A stretch of DNA of 64,000 nt from Ruminococcus sp. GTDB lineage: Bacteria > Bacillota > Clostridia > Oscillospirales > Ruminococcaceae. The stretch covers positions 1 through 64,000 of the forward strand of contig SVNR01000006.1 in NCBI GenBank assembly GCA_015066815.1. The letters run 5' to 3'. How positions within the stretch are numbered: the first letter of the stretch is position 1; every line of letters starts with the position of its first letter. Position numbers and translations under genes: made by a program. Below, piece after piece: positions 53,916 to 63,647 of the stretch. The notes below the pieces were generated by a model. The model did no database searches. It worked only from the letters and a program-made list of their open reading frames with translations, and had not been told where the DNA came from.

Positions 53916-55826
53916 ATGAACAAAAAATTCATAGCTGCTATGATGGCGGCTTCATCGTTTGCAACAGCATCACTTATATTTGCTGTTTCAAACCTCAGGT
54001 CTCTTCCGGAACTGGTTCATGCACAGACATCATATGACTGTGACATCAACAAAGACGGAAAAGTCGATGTTATTGACCTTAACATAATAAAAAGGGTTAT
54101 TCTCAACGACAGCAGTTCAGAGCCGGTAAAGCCTGATGTGACAACAACACCAGTTGTAACAAATCCACCCGCTGTTACAACTCCGCCTGTTGTGACAACT
54201 CCGCCCACACAGCAAGTACCTGAAAACAAAAATCCCGGATTCAGTTCTGAAGTTTTAGAAGCAATACTTACCGACTCTCATCGCTTAGGTACCGAATTAT
54301 ATGCAAGCCTCGAAAAGATCGATGAAACCGATCCTATGATGATCACACGTGCGGAAACCTTCTGTCACAAGCTTGCGAACGGTCTTATGAATCTGACTCC
54401 TGACCAGATCAAATACAATCACGGTATATATATGCTCGATATAATAGTCTCCAAAGCATACTCCTTTGACGACGATGAGGCTAAAAAGCTTTATGAAAAC
54501 TATTCAAAGTTCAATTATGATTCATATTATGAACTGACAAATCAAAGAATGAAGGTCGATGTAAAGTATATACACAATAATCCTGACGCTCCGAAGGAAT
54601 TTGCACATCGTGCTTTTATCGCCATAAACCCGGTATATATAGAAGGAAATAATAACATATTTCTTAATAAGACAATGATCTTTTCTGAAAACACAAGTGA
54701 ACTTGAAAAGTTTATGTCAACCGGCTTTGAAAAAAATGCGGATACTTTCTTAGTTGACTCTTTAAGCTACAGTGATCTTGAAACCTCATCAAAAACAAAG
54801 GACTGCTTGCTGAACTGTCAGACAGCAGCCAATAAAAATAATCTTTCTCGTACAACTGAAGGACTTAGTAAAGCCGCAAGTTATATAGCAAAATACAAAT
54901 ACGCTGCAGCAGATTCTATAGAAAACAAAATCTATGATTTTACAAGTCAGGTCTTTGACTGCTGGTATCTTGAAAACGCATTGGATGGCTTACAGAAATC
55001 CAACATTGAAACAATTATTGATTCCATAGAGTTAACACCTGATAGTCTTAACATAGAATTAAACGATGATATGCAGGAATTTATGTCCGATAAGCTTATG
55101 GACAAATACATACTTGATTATACTCCATACAGCCACACAAAGCTCCGCTATCAGAACGGAAAAATAATCAGAAACATTACATTTGATGACAGAACATCCG
55201 ACCGCAGCAATCTTACAAAAGATACGGAAGAATCATTAAGAGTTGCCCAGAAATGGCTGATGTCTGTAGACGCTACCGGAACTACTACTTATTATTCCTG
55301 TATAGGCTCTATAAAGCAAAAATGCCGCATGGCTTACGGTGACATTGTAGAAGTCACATTTGATCATACAGACAGTGCTCTGACATCCGAATATATATCC
55401 CTTATATTGAACTATACAGACAAAAGCCGCATGCTTTATGGCACTTCGGGTGTGTCGAACACAAAAAAAGCTTATCTTCTTGTTCAGAAAACCGGAGTAG
55501 AAGCAGTTCACCTTACCAGCAAAGAGCTTTCATATACCCCGAGCAACTCATCCTGGTTCAATATCTTCGATGACTTCTTCTATACACGCGGCTACAAATG
55601 GTACATGTACTATCTGGCAAACAAACACAAAATCGTATCTGCTTCAGATAAACCGGACACGGAAGCATACTTCTCAGTTGACTTTACAAAAGGCAGCGCT
55701 GTAGATGCAGATCCTGCTCTCCTTCCGCAAACAATAGACAGCTACTATAATCAGTTCAGACTGAAAGAAGAAAAATGGAAAGTACTGTCTTCAGGTGAAA
55801 TTGAATTCTATAACGCACAGAAATAA
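53916..55826 (+). CDS. Exported protein with a single dockerin-type repeat and T/P linker
   Basis: 636 residues. The signal peptide (about 1-37) ends before SYDCDINKDGKVDVIDLNII, one complete calcium-binding dockerin repeat (about 40-60); the second repeat of a normal dockerin is absent. A threonine/proline-rich linker (about 65-92) joins it to a large domain of about 540 residues without a recognised fold or catalytic motif. The ATG follows AAAGGAGAA. A single F-hand repeat might be a shortened dockerin or a stand-alone EF-hand. No enzymatic role could be read. Confidence 0.85.
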   Translation: MNKKFIAAMMAASSFATASLIFAVSNLRSLPELVHAQTSYDCDINKDGKVDVIDLNIIKRVILNDSSSEPVKPDVTTTPVVTNPPAVTTPPVVTTPPTQQVPENKNPGFSSEVLEAILTDSHRLGTELYASLEKIDETDPMMITRAETFCHKLANGLMNLTPDQIKYNHGIYMLDIIVSKAYSFDDDEAKKLYENYSKFNYDSYYELTNQRMKVDVKYIHNNPDAPKEFAHRAFIAINPVYIEGNNNIFLNKTMIFSENTSELEKFMSTGFEKNADTFLVDSLSYSDLETSSKTKDCLLNCQTAANKNNLSRTTEGLSKAASYIAKYKYAAADSIENKIYDFTSQVFDCWYLENALDGLQKSNIETIIDSIELTPDSLNIELNDDMQEFMSDKLMDKYILDYTPYSHTKLRYQNGKIIRNITFDDRTSDRSNLTKDTEESLRVAQKWLMSVDATGTTTYYSCIGSIKQKCRMAYGDIVEVTFDHTDSALTSEYISLILNYTDKSRMLYGTSGVSNTKKAYLLVQKTGVEAVHLTSKELSYTPSNSSWFNIFDDFFYTRGYKWYMYYLANKHKIVSASDKPDTEAYFSVDFTKGSAVDADPALLPQTIDSYYNQFRLKEEKWKVLSSGEIEFYNAQK

Positions 55827-55841
55827 TTTTTTTGAAACTCT

Positions 55842-55874
55842 TGCCGGAACATTTTATTGTTCCGGCATTTTTTG
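55842..55874 (+). terminator. Terminator after the half-dockerin gene
   Basis: Perfect arms GCCGGAACA and TGTTCCGGC with a six-base loop, followed by ATTTTTTG. Confidence 0.92.
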
Positions 55875-55941
55875 TTACCAAAAACAAACACGTTATTTAT
55901 TCAAAAAAACTATTATTGAAATAATATTTTCAAAAAATCTA

Positions 55942-55970
55942 TTGACGTTCCCGGTTTTTTAGAGTATTAT
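55942..55970 (+). promoter_or_regulatory. Promoter of the SPFH-type gene
   Basis: TTGACG (55942-55947), 17-bp spacer, TATTAT (55965-55970). Leader of about 170 bases. Confidence 0.75.
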
Positions 55971-55980
55971 TTATTATAAC

Positions 55981-56061
55981 GGCTGACATATCATGTTATG
56001 TATACAATATGCTGTCTTTATACAGTGAACGGCAGAGTTTATCCTGCGTTTACCATCAGCC
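55981..56061. repeat. Intergenic hairpin with GTGAACGGCAG/CTGCGTTTAC arms
   Basis: GTGAACGGCAG (56025-56035) and CTGCGTTTAC (56044-56053) pair around AGTTTATC; outer GGCTGA (55981-55986) and TCAGCC (56056-56061) can close a larger structure. It lies in the leader of the SPFH gene and resembles the other GTAAACG hairpins. Confidence 0.6.
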
Positions 56062-56147
56062 GATATGAACCTGGCTTTTGCAGTTAATGCGCAGGGCAGG
56101 AAAAATGAGAAAAAGATTTTTTAAAAACGAAGGGAGTAAATTTTACT

Positions 56148-57539
56148 ATGGGACTTATTAAAGCTGCGATAGGCGCAATAGGCGGAACACTTGCAGATCA
56201 GTGGAAGGAATTTTTCTACTGTGAATCAATTCCTAACGACGTACTTGTCGTAAAAGGACAGAAACGTATTACCGGACGTTCATCAAATACAAAAGGAAAC
56301 GACAACATCATAACAAACGGAAGCGGCATAGCTGTTGCTGACGGTCAGTGTATGATGATCGTTGAACAGGGACATGTAGTTGATATATGTGCAGTACCCG
56401 GTGAATATACATTTGATACATCCACAGAACCGAGTATCTTTTCAGGAAGCCTCGGTGAATCAATAAAGCAGACCTTCCAGACAATAGGAAAGCGTTTTGC
56501 ATACGGCGGACAGTCCGGCAAGGATCAGCGCATATACTACTTCAACATAAAAGAGATTGTTGACAATAAATTCGGAACACCTACCCCTGTTCCTTTCAGA
56601 GTAGTTGACAGAAACATAAATCTCGATATTGATATAAGCATAAGATGCAACGGTACATATTCATACAGAATAACAGACCCTATGCTCTTCTACACAAACG
56701 TATGCGCAAACGTAGCTCATGAATACAGACGCTCCGAAATAGACATGCAGCTGAGAGGCGAATTCTTAAACGCACTTCAGCCTGCATTTGCAAAGATTTC
56801 CGATATGGGTATCAGATACAGCGCTCTTCCCGGACACACAATGGAGCTTTCTGATGCCATGAACTCTATCCTCTCCAAAAAATGGTCAGAGCTCAGAGGT
56901 ATCTCTATAGTTTCTGTTGCTATCAACTCCGTATCCGCTTCAAAAGAAGACGAGGACATGATAAAGAACGCTCAGAGAACTGCTATGATGCGTGATCCTA
57001 ACTACGCTGCTGCAACTCTCGTAGGTGCTCAGGCTGATGCTATGAAAGCCGCTGCCGGAAATTCTGCAGGTGCTATGAACGGCTTCATGGGTATGAACAT
57101 GGCAGCTCAGGCAGGCGGCATGAACGCTCAGAATCTTTTTGCAATGGGACAGCAGCAGGCACAGTCTCAGCAGGCATCAAACGGAGCTGACTCATGGACA
57201 TGCTCATGCGGCACAGTAAACGCAGGCAAGTTCTGCTCCCAGTGTGCAAAACCAAAGCCGGCTCCGGCAGGAAGCTGGACATGCTCATGCGGCGCTGTAA
57301 ACACAGGCAAGTTCTGTTCTGAATGTGCTAAGCCGAACCCGAATACAGCTGACGGCTGGACATGCTCATGCGGTGCGGTAAACAAAGGCAAGTTCTGTTC
57401 CGAATGCGCTAAGCCAAAGCCGGCAGGAGCACCTTTATATCGCTGTGACAAATGCGGCTGGGTACCGGAAGATCCGCACAACCCACCTAAGTTCTGCCCT
57501 GAATGCGCAGATCCGTTCGACAGCAACGATATAGAATAA
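56148..57539 (+). CDS. SPFH/YdjI-like protein with four zinc ribbons
   Basis: 463 residues. The N-terminal 300 match the SPFH-related group formerly called virion core protein-like (QWKEFFYCESIPNDVLVVKG, FRVVDRNINLDIDISIRCNG, AYRITDP-type barrel). A methionine/alanine/glutamine-rich link (about 300-345) leads to four C-terminal zinc ribbons: three near-identical CSCGxVNxGKFCSxC units and a last CDKCG..FCPEC. Proteins of this kind are proposed to sit at the membrane; the zinc ribbons suggest partner or nucleic-acid binding. It is in its own transcript. The ATG has AAGGGAG upstream. Confidence 0.88.
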   Translation: MGLIKAAIGAIGGTLADQWKEFFYCESIPNDVLVVKGQKRITGRSSNTKGNDNIITNGSGIAVADGQCMMIVEQGHVVDICAVPGEYTFDTSTEPSIFSGSLGESIKQTFQTIGKRFAYGGQSGKDQRIYYFNIKEIVDNKFGTPTPVPFRVVDRNINLDIDISIRCNGTYSYRITDPMLFYTNVCANVAHEYRRSEIDMQLRGEFLNALQPAFAKISDMGIRYSALPGHTMELSDAMNSILSKKWSELRGISIVSVAINSVSASKEDEDMIKNAQRTAMMRDPNYAAATLVGAQADAMKAAAGNSAGAMNGFMGMNMAAQAGGMNAQNLFAMGQQQAQSQQASNGADSWTCSCGTVNAGKFCSQCAKPKPAPAGSWTCSCGAVNTGKFCSECAKPNPNTADGWTCSCGAVNKGKFCSECAKPKPAGAPLYRCDKCGWVPEDPHNPPKFCPECADPFDSNDIE

Positions 57540-57551
57540 GCAAGTTTTAAT

Positions 57552-57592
57552 CGGAAGCATTGCCATAGCTGCAATGCTTCCTTTGCTTTTAT
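57552..57592 (+). terminator. Terminator after the SPFH-type gene
   Basis: GGAAGCATTGC and GCAATGCTTCC are perfect arms with a seven-base loop, followed by TTTGCTTTT. Confidence 0.9.
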
Positions 57593-57694
57593 CGCTCTGC
57601 ACTATATTTCACCTCAATAGAGTTGCTTGTTTTTGTCAACTCCGACAAAGTGTGATGAACATCAATTTTTTTATAACATTTTCCCCGCATAATA

Positions 57695-57723
57695 TTGACT
57701 TATAGCGGCAAAAAGCATATAAT
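57695..57723 (+). promoter_or_regulatory. serC-serA promoter
   Basis: TTGACT (57695-57700), 17-bp spacer, TATAAT (57718-57723). The 90-base leader shows no T-box or other known riboswitch motif. Confidence 0.8.
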
Positions 57724-57818
57724 AATAAATGTGTATATAATATCTATATAATATTTATTGATATAGTATAAATTCATATTATTACCATTATATAAATTAT
57801 ACGGAGGTCAATTTTAAA

Positions 57819-58901
57819 ATGAAGAGAGTTTATAACTTCAGTGCAGGTCCGGCTGTTCTTCCGGAAGAAGTTCTTAAAGAAGCAGCAGACGAAATGCTCG
57901 ACTACAAGGGAACAGGAATGTCCGTAATGGAAATGTCTCACCGTTCCAAGGCATACGATGAAATCATCAAGGATGCCGAAAAGGATCTCAGAGACCTTAT
58001 GAACATACCTGACAACTACAAGGTGCTTTTCCTTCAGGGCGGTGCTTCACAGCAGTTCGCAGCTGTTCCTATGAACCTTATGAAGAACAAGAAGGCTGCA
58101 TACATAGTTACAGGTCAGTGGGCAAAGAAGGCTTACGAAGAAGCTAAGATGTACGGCGAGGCTGTTGCTGTTGCTTCATCTGCTGACAAGACTTTTTCAT
58201 ACATTCCTGATTGTTCAGATCTTGATATTCCTGAAGATGCAGACTATGTATATATCTGCGAAAACAACACTATCTACGGAACAAAGTTCTGGCAGCTTCC
58301 TGACACAAAGGGCAAGGATCTCGTTTCTGACGTTTCTTCATGCTTCCTTTCAGAGCCTGTTGACGTTACAAAGTACGGCGTTATCTACGGCGGTGTTCAG
58401 AAGAACATAGGCCCTGCAGGTGTTGTTATAGCTATTATCAGAGAAGATCTCATCAGAGATGATGTTCTTGAAGGCACACCTACAATGCTCAAGTGGAAGA
58501 CTCAGGCTGACAACGATTCTCTCTACAACACTCCTCCGAGCTACGGTATCTATATCTGCGGCAAGGTATTCAAGTGGATAAAGAAAATGGGCGGTCTTGA
58601 AGCAATGAAGGCTTACAACGAAAAGAAGGCTGCTGTTCTCTATGATTTCCTCGATCAGAGCAAGCTGTTCAAAGGCACAGTAGAAAAGAAAGACCGTTCA
58701 CTTATGAACGTTCCTTTTGTAACAGGCAACGACGAGCTTGATGCTAAGTTTGTAAAGGAAGCTAAGGCTGCAGGCTTTGAAAACCTCAAGGGTCACCGTT
58801 CAGTAGGCGGTATGCGTGCTTCTATCTACAACGCTATGCCTATGGAAGGCGTTGAAAAGCTTGTTGAGTTTATGAAAAAATTTGAACAGGAAAATGCTTA
58901 A
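57819..58901 (+). CDS. serC: Phosphoserine aminotransferase
   Basis: Converts 3-phosphohydroxypyruvate to phosphoserine with PLP. The 360 residues open with RVYNFSAGPAVLPEEVL; GGASQQFAAVPMNL, and the Schiff-base lysine in VIYGGVQKNIGPAGV are present. ACGGAGG is upstream of the ATG. Followed closely by serA, with which it forms a serine operon. serB is not in the window. Confidence 0.97.
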   Translation: MKRVYNFSAGPAVLPEEVLKEAADEMLDYKGTGMSVMEMSHRSKAYDEIIKDAEKDLRDLMNIPDNYKVLFLQGGASQQFAAVPMNLMKNKKAAYIVTGQWAKKAYEEAKMYGEAVAVASSADKTFSYIPDCSDLDIPEDADYVYICENNTIYGTKFWQLPDTKGKDLVSDVSSCFLSEPVDVTKYGVIYGGVQKNIGPAGVVIAIIREDLIRDDVLEGTPTMLKWKTQADNDSLYNTPPSYGIYICGKVFKWIKKMGGLEAMKAYNEKKAAVLYDFLDQSKLFKGTVEKKDRSLMNVPFVTGNDELDAKFVKEAKAAGFENLKGHRSVGGMRASIYNAMPMEGVEKLVEFMKKFEQENA

Positions 58902-58918
58902 TCATTTTGGAGGCTACA

Positions 58919-60085
58919 ATGTACAATATTCAAACATTAAACAATATTGCCGCATGCGGTACAAAGGTTTTTGATAAGGCAAAATACAATATTGCCGATA
59001 CACACGAAAATCCGGACGCAATAATGGTTCGTTCAGCAGCTATGCACGACATGGAATTCGGCTCTGACCTTCTTGCTATAGCAAGAGCAGGCGCAGGCGT
59101 AAACAACATTCCTGTTGAAAAGTGTGCTGAGCTTGGTATCTGTGTATTCAACACTCCGGGTGCCAACGCTAACGCTGTTAAGGAACTCGTTATAGCAGGT
59201 CTTCTTCTTTCTTCAAGAAAGATCTCCAACGCACTTTCATGGGTTCCTTCACTCAAGAACGAAGGCGACCAGGTCGGAAAGCTCGTTGAAAAAGGAAAGG
59301 CACAGTTTGCAGGTCCTGAAATAAAAGGCAAGACTCTCGGTATCATCGGTCTTGGCGCTATAGGTATTCTTGTAGCAAACGCTGCTGTTTCTCTCGGAAT
59401 GAAGGTTGTCGGCACTGACCCGTTCCTCTCTGTAAACGCTGCTCTCAAGCTTTCAAGAAAGGTTGAGGTTGTTTCTTCACAGAAGGAAGTTTTTGAAAAG
59501 TGTGACTATCTTACAATACACGTTCCTTTCAATCCTCAGACAAAGGGCTTCATAAACACTGATGCGATCTCATTAATGAAGGACGGCGTAAGAATCCTGA
59601 ACTTCGCAAGAGGCGAGCTCGTTGATACTACTTCTATCCTGTCTGCACTCAAAAGCGGCAAGGTTTCATGCTATGTAACAGACTTCCCTAACGCAGATGT
59701 TATCGGCGTGGAGAATGTTGTTGCACTTCCTCACCTTGGTGCATCTACACCGGAAAGTGAAGATAACTGTGCAGTTATGGCAGCTGAGGAGCTTATCGAC
59801 TACATCGAAAACGGAAACATCAGAAACTCCGTAAACTTCCCTAATGCTGAGATGGTTGCCACAGGCGAAAAGATCTGTATCATCCACAAGAACGTTCCTG
59901 ATACTATATCCAAGATAACATCTGTTCTCGGTGCAAACGGAGTAAACATCGAAAACATGATAAGCAACAGCAAGAAGGACTATGCTTACACAATAATCGA
60001 CGCAACAGGAAAATCTGTTGACGCTGACACTGAGAGCAAGATCGCTTCTGTTGAAAACGTAATAAGAGTAAGAGTTATAAGATAA
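58919..60085 (+). CDS. serA: D-3-phosphoglycerate dehydrogenase
   Basis: First step of serine synthesis, NAD-dependent. 388 residues: catalytic half around RAGAGVNNIP, Rossmann GIIGLGAIGILVANAA, the histidine motif region ALPHLGASTPESE, and a C-terminal ACT domain (NVPDTISKITSVLGANGVNI) likely involved in serine feedback. I start at the ATG at 58919, five bases after TGGAGG, rather than at the longer frame, which would include the ribosome site. It lies 17 bp after serC. Confidence 0.96.
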   Translation: MYNIQTLNNIAACGTKVFDKAKYNIADTHENPDAIMVRSAAMHDMEFGSDLLAIARAGAGVNNIPVEKCAELGICVFNTPGANANAVKELVIAGLLLSSRKISNALSWVPSLKNEGDQVGKLVEKGKAQFAGPEIKGKTLGIIGLGAIGILVANAAVSLGMKVVGTDPFLSVNAALKLSRKVEVVSSQKEVFEKCDYLTIHVPFNPQTKGFINTDAISLMKDGVRILNFARGELVDTTSILSALKSGKVSCYVTDFPNADVIGVENVVALPHLGASTPESEDNCAVMAAEELIDYIENGNIRNSVNFPNAEMVATGEKICIIHKNVPDTISKITSVLGANGVNIENMISNSKKDYAYTIIDATGKSVDADTESKIASVENVIRVRVIR

Positions 60086-60103
60086 TTATCTTAATAAAAA
60101 ATC

Positions 60104-60142
60104 AAAAGCGTGACCGGTATATATAAACGGTCACGCTTTTTT
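60104..60142 (+). terminator. Terminator after serA
   Basis: AAAAGCGTGACCG and CGGTCACGCTTTT are perfect arms around an 11-base loop, followed by T run. Confidence 0.93.
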
Positions 60143-60166
60143 ATTTGTTTTCAGAACTCATCTATA

Positions 60167-60202
60167 TACAGTAAACGGCAAACAGATTTTGCGTTTACTG
60201 TA
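60167..60202. repeat. Intergenic hairpin with TACAGTAAACGGCAAA-type arms
   Basis: TACAGTAAACGGCAAA (60167-60182) and TTTTGCGTTTACTGTA (60187-60202) pair along almost the whole length around CAGA. A further half-like copy, TATAGTAAATG, follows at 60224. It lies between convergent genes. Confidence 0.75.
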
Positions 60203-60278
60203 ACTTTAATAATTATAGTAAATGAAAAAATTAATTTATTAATTTTACCTTGCACATCCGTTCCCTGCGGTCACTCTG

Positions 60279-63179
60279 TTACTTCAGTTCGTTCACATAA
60301 AAAGTAACCTTCTTCTGAATAGATTCAGCTGTTTCTTCTGCAGTTTTATCACCATTTATAAACTCATATATATCCGAATACAGATTATCAGACAAATCCT
60401 GATCTTTGAATATGACTGTCGATGTTCCCTCTATTAACTTTTCAAAATTATCAATTTCTTCATCAGTAAGATTACGTCCGCGGTTTAATTCGATTTCTTC
60501 TCGAAAAACCGTATGTTTCAGCGGTATGTACAAAGCTTCGCTTTGAAAATCATCAGTAAATATCTGTTCTATTACGCTCCATGCTTCTTCCTTGTTACTG
60601 CTTGTTTCCAGTATTCCAAGACAAAAATCAGGCTCGGCAACAGGCGAGCATTTACCGGAAGAAGGTATCCCCTTGTAAGAAACCTTGCTTCCGACAAAAT
60701 CATATAAAAGTCCAATGTGCTCCGGTCTTGCAACCACACATAAATCTATATAGCAGTCACTGTTTTTAAATCTTTCGTCAATCCTGTCCTGAAGATTTTC
60801 ATCGTCAATATCAAATCCGTTATACAGCTTCTTTACCGAATTCATTAACTTATACGTCCCCTCATTATCGATGCTGACTGTATTATTCTGATAATCTATA
60901 TAACTGTTCAGATTCCCAATAAACATCAGATCCATTAAAGAGCCTATATCCATCTCCATCACAACATCTCTGCCACTGTTTTGTTCAATCAGATCAATAT
61001 ATTCATCAGCTGACCATAATTCAGTTTTACCGATCTCATCTTCTTTTCCAATCATGGTATAGAGAGAAACGGAGGAAAAGACATTTTTTATTGTATCATC
61101 CGAATCGGACTTGAATAAATTAACATAATATTCGTCATCTGTTATATTACTTTTCATCATTAAAGGCGATAAATCTGAAAGCAGTTTTAAACTCCAGACT
61201 TCAGGCGATGCGGTATAAATAATATCGGGAGAATTTCCGGCAACCATTTCTCTATGCATAGAATCGGTATCATCATAATTTATCACAGTAATTTTTATAT
61301 CATCTGATGTATTATTGATTTTGTTTATCAAAGTTAAAAAATTTTCAGCCTGAAAACTTGATGAAGTAAGATTTACTCCTGCTACTTTTATTTCTTTTTT
61401 GCTGTTCAGCATATCCTTGATACCATCTGATTTTTTGAAACGATATAAAAATGATTTATCATTTATGTCCTGTGTTCCTATTACATTAAATTCATCATCT
61501 GATAATACATAAACCATATTTTTATAAAGAATATCCAGATCACATTTATCCCAATCTGCAATTTGAAATATAGTTTTATCAGAGGTTTTATATCTGTATA
61601 CACCACAATTATCAGTAAAATAAAAATCATTTTTCTCAGGTCCGTATATAAATTCCGGGTTACATTCTTCTCCAAGATTAACAGCAAGTGAAATTTCATT
61701 ATCCTCATTTATTTCAAAAATCTTATCAGATGAAATCATATATATATTACCATTACAATAACATATATCATATATATATACTTCAGACAGGATATCATAA
61801 TCGTTTATTGATATTTTTTCGGTTTCATTATGCTCTATTTTGTAGATATTTAAAGAAGAATCAATGCTATTTTCAGCGAGAACACAAAAAGCCCCGTCAG
61901 ACACTGATATTTTTCTGGGGATTTCATCACCTGAACATACATCAAACTGATCTTCTATATTATTGCTTTTATCTTTTTTTATTATATAATCTCTGTAGTC
62001 CTCCATATCTCTGTACAGAAAATAATAAGAACCTTCATTATCCATAAAAAAGTCGTACAACATATCCTTATCGTATGTAATCGCTGAAAAATCATCCTCG
62101 TTGTTCGTTGTAAAGACCTTGTTTTCACATTCATAGATTTCCTTGGTATATATTTCTATTTTATCCTGTGAAGTAACTTTTATATCTGTAACATCCATTT
62201 CGGATAAATCATATACGGTTTCAAATTTTTCATAATCTGTACTGTAGCCAATTATCTCTTTATCTGTCTGCGCAAGAAAACTATATTTCTCAAAAGAATC
62301 GTATATACTATAAGGTTCTTCCATACTGACTGTCATAGTATTTATTACATCACATGTATCTAAAGAAACCTCATAAAAAGAATATTCAGTTTCTTTATTT
62401 TTTTCAAATAAACACACTGATGATGAATCTTTTATTATATATCCTAAATGTTCATCATCATTTAACGAGATACTGTTTGTAGCTAAATATTCAAAATCAC
62501 TGTTCAATAATGCAAAGCGGGTTTTACCATCATCAATAAAACAACCATACAAATCAGCTTCTTCAATATACCTCAGTTCATATATTTCATCATGCTCAGG
62601 TAATCCTGATATCTGTATTTCTTCAGCAAATTCAAAATCCGAAGTATATTTTTCTATAGTATAACCTGTTTCATCTGCATATGAAAGAAAAATATCATGA
62701 TTTTTATCACTCCATATTTTTTCCGGAATGTCGTATATATTGATTGTTTTTTCGGATTTATTTAGTTTTCCATCATATTTTACGAGTTTTATAAAACCTT
62801 TTTCATCGCTGTATACATTATAGAATATATCAGAATCAGCCTCTTTAAAAGACACGTCTTCAAAAATATATTCGTTTATCCCGATATCATATGTATTTAA
62901 TATCTCATACGAATCATCAAGCTCTATCATACCGGTTTGAAAATTCCGGTTATGATACTCCGCAATATAATACAGTTCATTATTATAGACATCCGCACTC
63001 ATAATATGAAGGTTTTCCGGAAACTCTTCTGTTGAATGACAAAAATACGCATCACTTTCAATTAATACTGAATTATCCTGTGTTTTTTCAGACTGCGTTT
63101 CTTCAGAAGCTCTACAACCGGAAAACACTGAAAGCAAAGAAACCGCACTTATAATAAATATAAATATTTTTCTGTTCAT
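60279..63179 (-). CDS. Large lipoprotein with a C-terminal sugar-type solute-binding domain
   Basis: 966 residues. A lipobox (LSVFSGC) puts the lipid-carrying cysteine at residue 22. Residues about 50-600 form repeated beta-strand units (YNVYSDEKGFIKLVKYDG, GNIYMISSDKIFEINEDNE) that suggest beta-propeller blades. Residues about 610-966 look like a family-1 extracellular solute-binding domain (KEIKVAGVNL, GNSPDIIYTASPEVW, CYIDLCVVARPEHIGLLYDF, EEAWSVIEQIFTDD). No transport permeases adjoin. Start follows GAGAGG. Probably a surface receptor, or an orphan binding protein using the MsmX-type ATPase elsewhere. Confidence 0.8.
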   Translation of the reverse strand: MNRKIFIFIISAVSLLSVFSGCRASEETQSEKTQDNSVLIESDAYFCHSTEEFPENLHIMSADVYNNELYYIAEYHNRNFQTGMIELDDSYEILNTYDIGINEYIFEDVSFKEADSDIFYNVYSDEKGFIKLVKYDGKLNKSEKTINIYDIPEKIWSDKNHDIFLSYADETGYTIEKYTSDFEFAEEIQISGLPEHDEIYELRYIEEADLYGCFIDDGKTRFALLNSDFEYLATNSISLNDDEHLGYIIKDSSSVCLFEKNKETEYSFYEVSLDTCDVINTMTVSMEEPYSIYDSFEKYSFLAQTDKEIIGYSTDYEKFETVYDLSEMDVTDIKVTSQDKIEIYTKEIYECENKVFTTNNEDDFSAITYDKDMLYDFFMDNEGSYYFLYRDMEDYRDYIIKKDKSNNIEDQFDVCSGDEIPRKISVSDGAFCVLAENSIDSSLNIYKIEHNETEKISINDYDILSEVYIYDICYCNGNIYMISSDKIFEINEDNEISLAVNLGEECNPEFIYGPEKNDFYFTDNCGVYRYKTSDKTIFQIADWDKCDLDILYKNMVYVLSDDEFNVIGTQDINDKSFLYRFKKSDGIKDMLNSKKEIKVAGVNLTSSSFQAENFLTLINKINNTSDDIKITVINYDDTDSMHREMVAGNSPDIIYTASPEVWSLKLLSDLSPLMMKSNITDDEYYVNLFKSDSDDTIKNVFSSVSLYTMIGKEDEIGKTELWSADEYIDLIEQNSGRDVVMEMDIGSLMDLMFIGNLNSYIDYQNNTVSIDNEGTYKLMNSVKKLYNGFDIDDENLQDRIDERFKNSDCYIDLCVVARPEHIGLLYDFVGSKVSYKGIPSSGKCSPVAEPDFCLGILETSSNKEEAWSVIEQIFTDDFQSEALYIPLKHTVFREEIELNRGRNLTDEEIDNFEKLIEGTSTVIFKDQDLSDNLYSDIYEFINGDKTAEETAESIQKKVTFYVNELK

Positions 63180-63294
63180 TTACTACCTCTCACAAAATAA
63201 AAAAACTAACAACAAGCAAAATACTCAAACTATATTCTACCTGTTGTTATATAATGATTTACTATGCATCTGATGTTTTAACAAGTCTAAATGC

Positions 63295-63322
63295 TTTATA
63301 ATTATCAAATTTATCGATTCAA
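63295..63322 (-). promoter_or_regulatory. Possible promoter of the large lipoprotein gene
   Basis: TTGAAT (63317-63322), 16-bp spacer, TATAAA (63295-63300), 115 bases before the start codon. The gap 63180-63647 shows nothing else but A/T-rich sequence and the promoter of the rightward gene. Confidence 0.45.
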
Positions 63323-63585
63323 GTAATATATTATAGTACTATAAGGACATCCAATAAAATTATTATAACACACAAACTCATAGCAATCAATTGTAATTAT
63401 ATATATAATTTTGTGAAGTTTCCCCGGGTCTGCTACTTACATAATTTTTTTTAAACTAAACAAAGACTCTATCCACCTTAAGTCAGTTACATTGATCTCC
63501 CCGATTTTTTTGAATTTCTTTCAGTTTTTTAATTTCTTATAATAATACAAAAATTGTCCGATACTCAGAATTTTAAAGAATAATA

Positions 63586-63614
63586 TTGAAAAAATCAAAA
63601 AACCGCCGTAAAAT
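63586..63614 (+). promoter_or_regulatory. Promoter of the leucine-rich-repeat gene
   Basis: TTGAAA (63586-63591), 17-bp spacer, TAAAAT (63609-63614), about 30 bases before the start codon. Confidence 0.55.
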
Positions 63615-63647
63615 TATATATAGAGGAAAAATCTTCAGAAAGGATCT

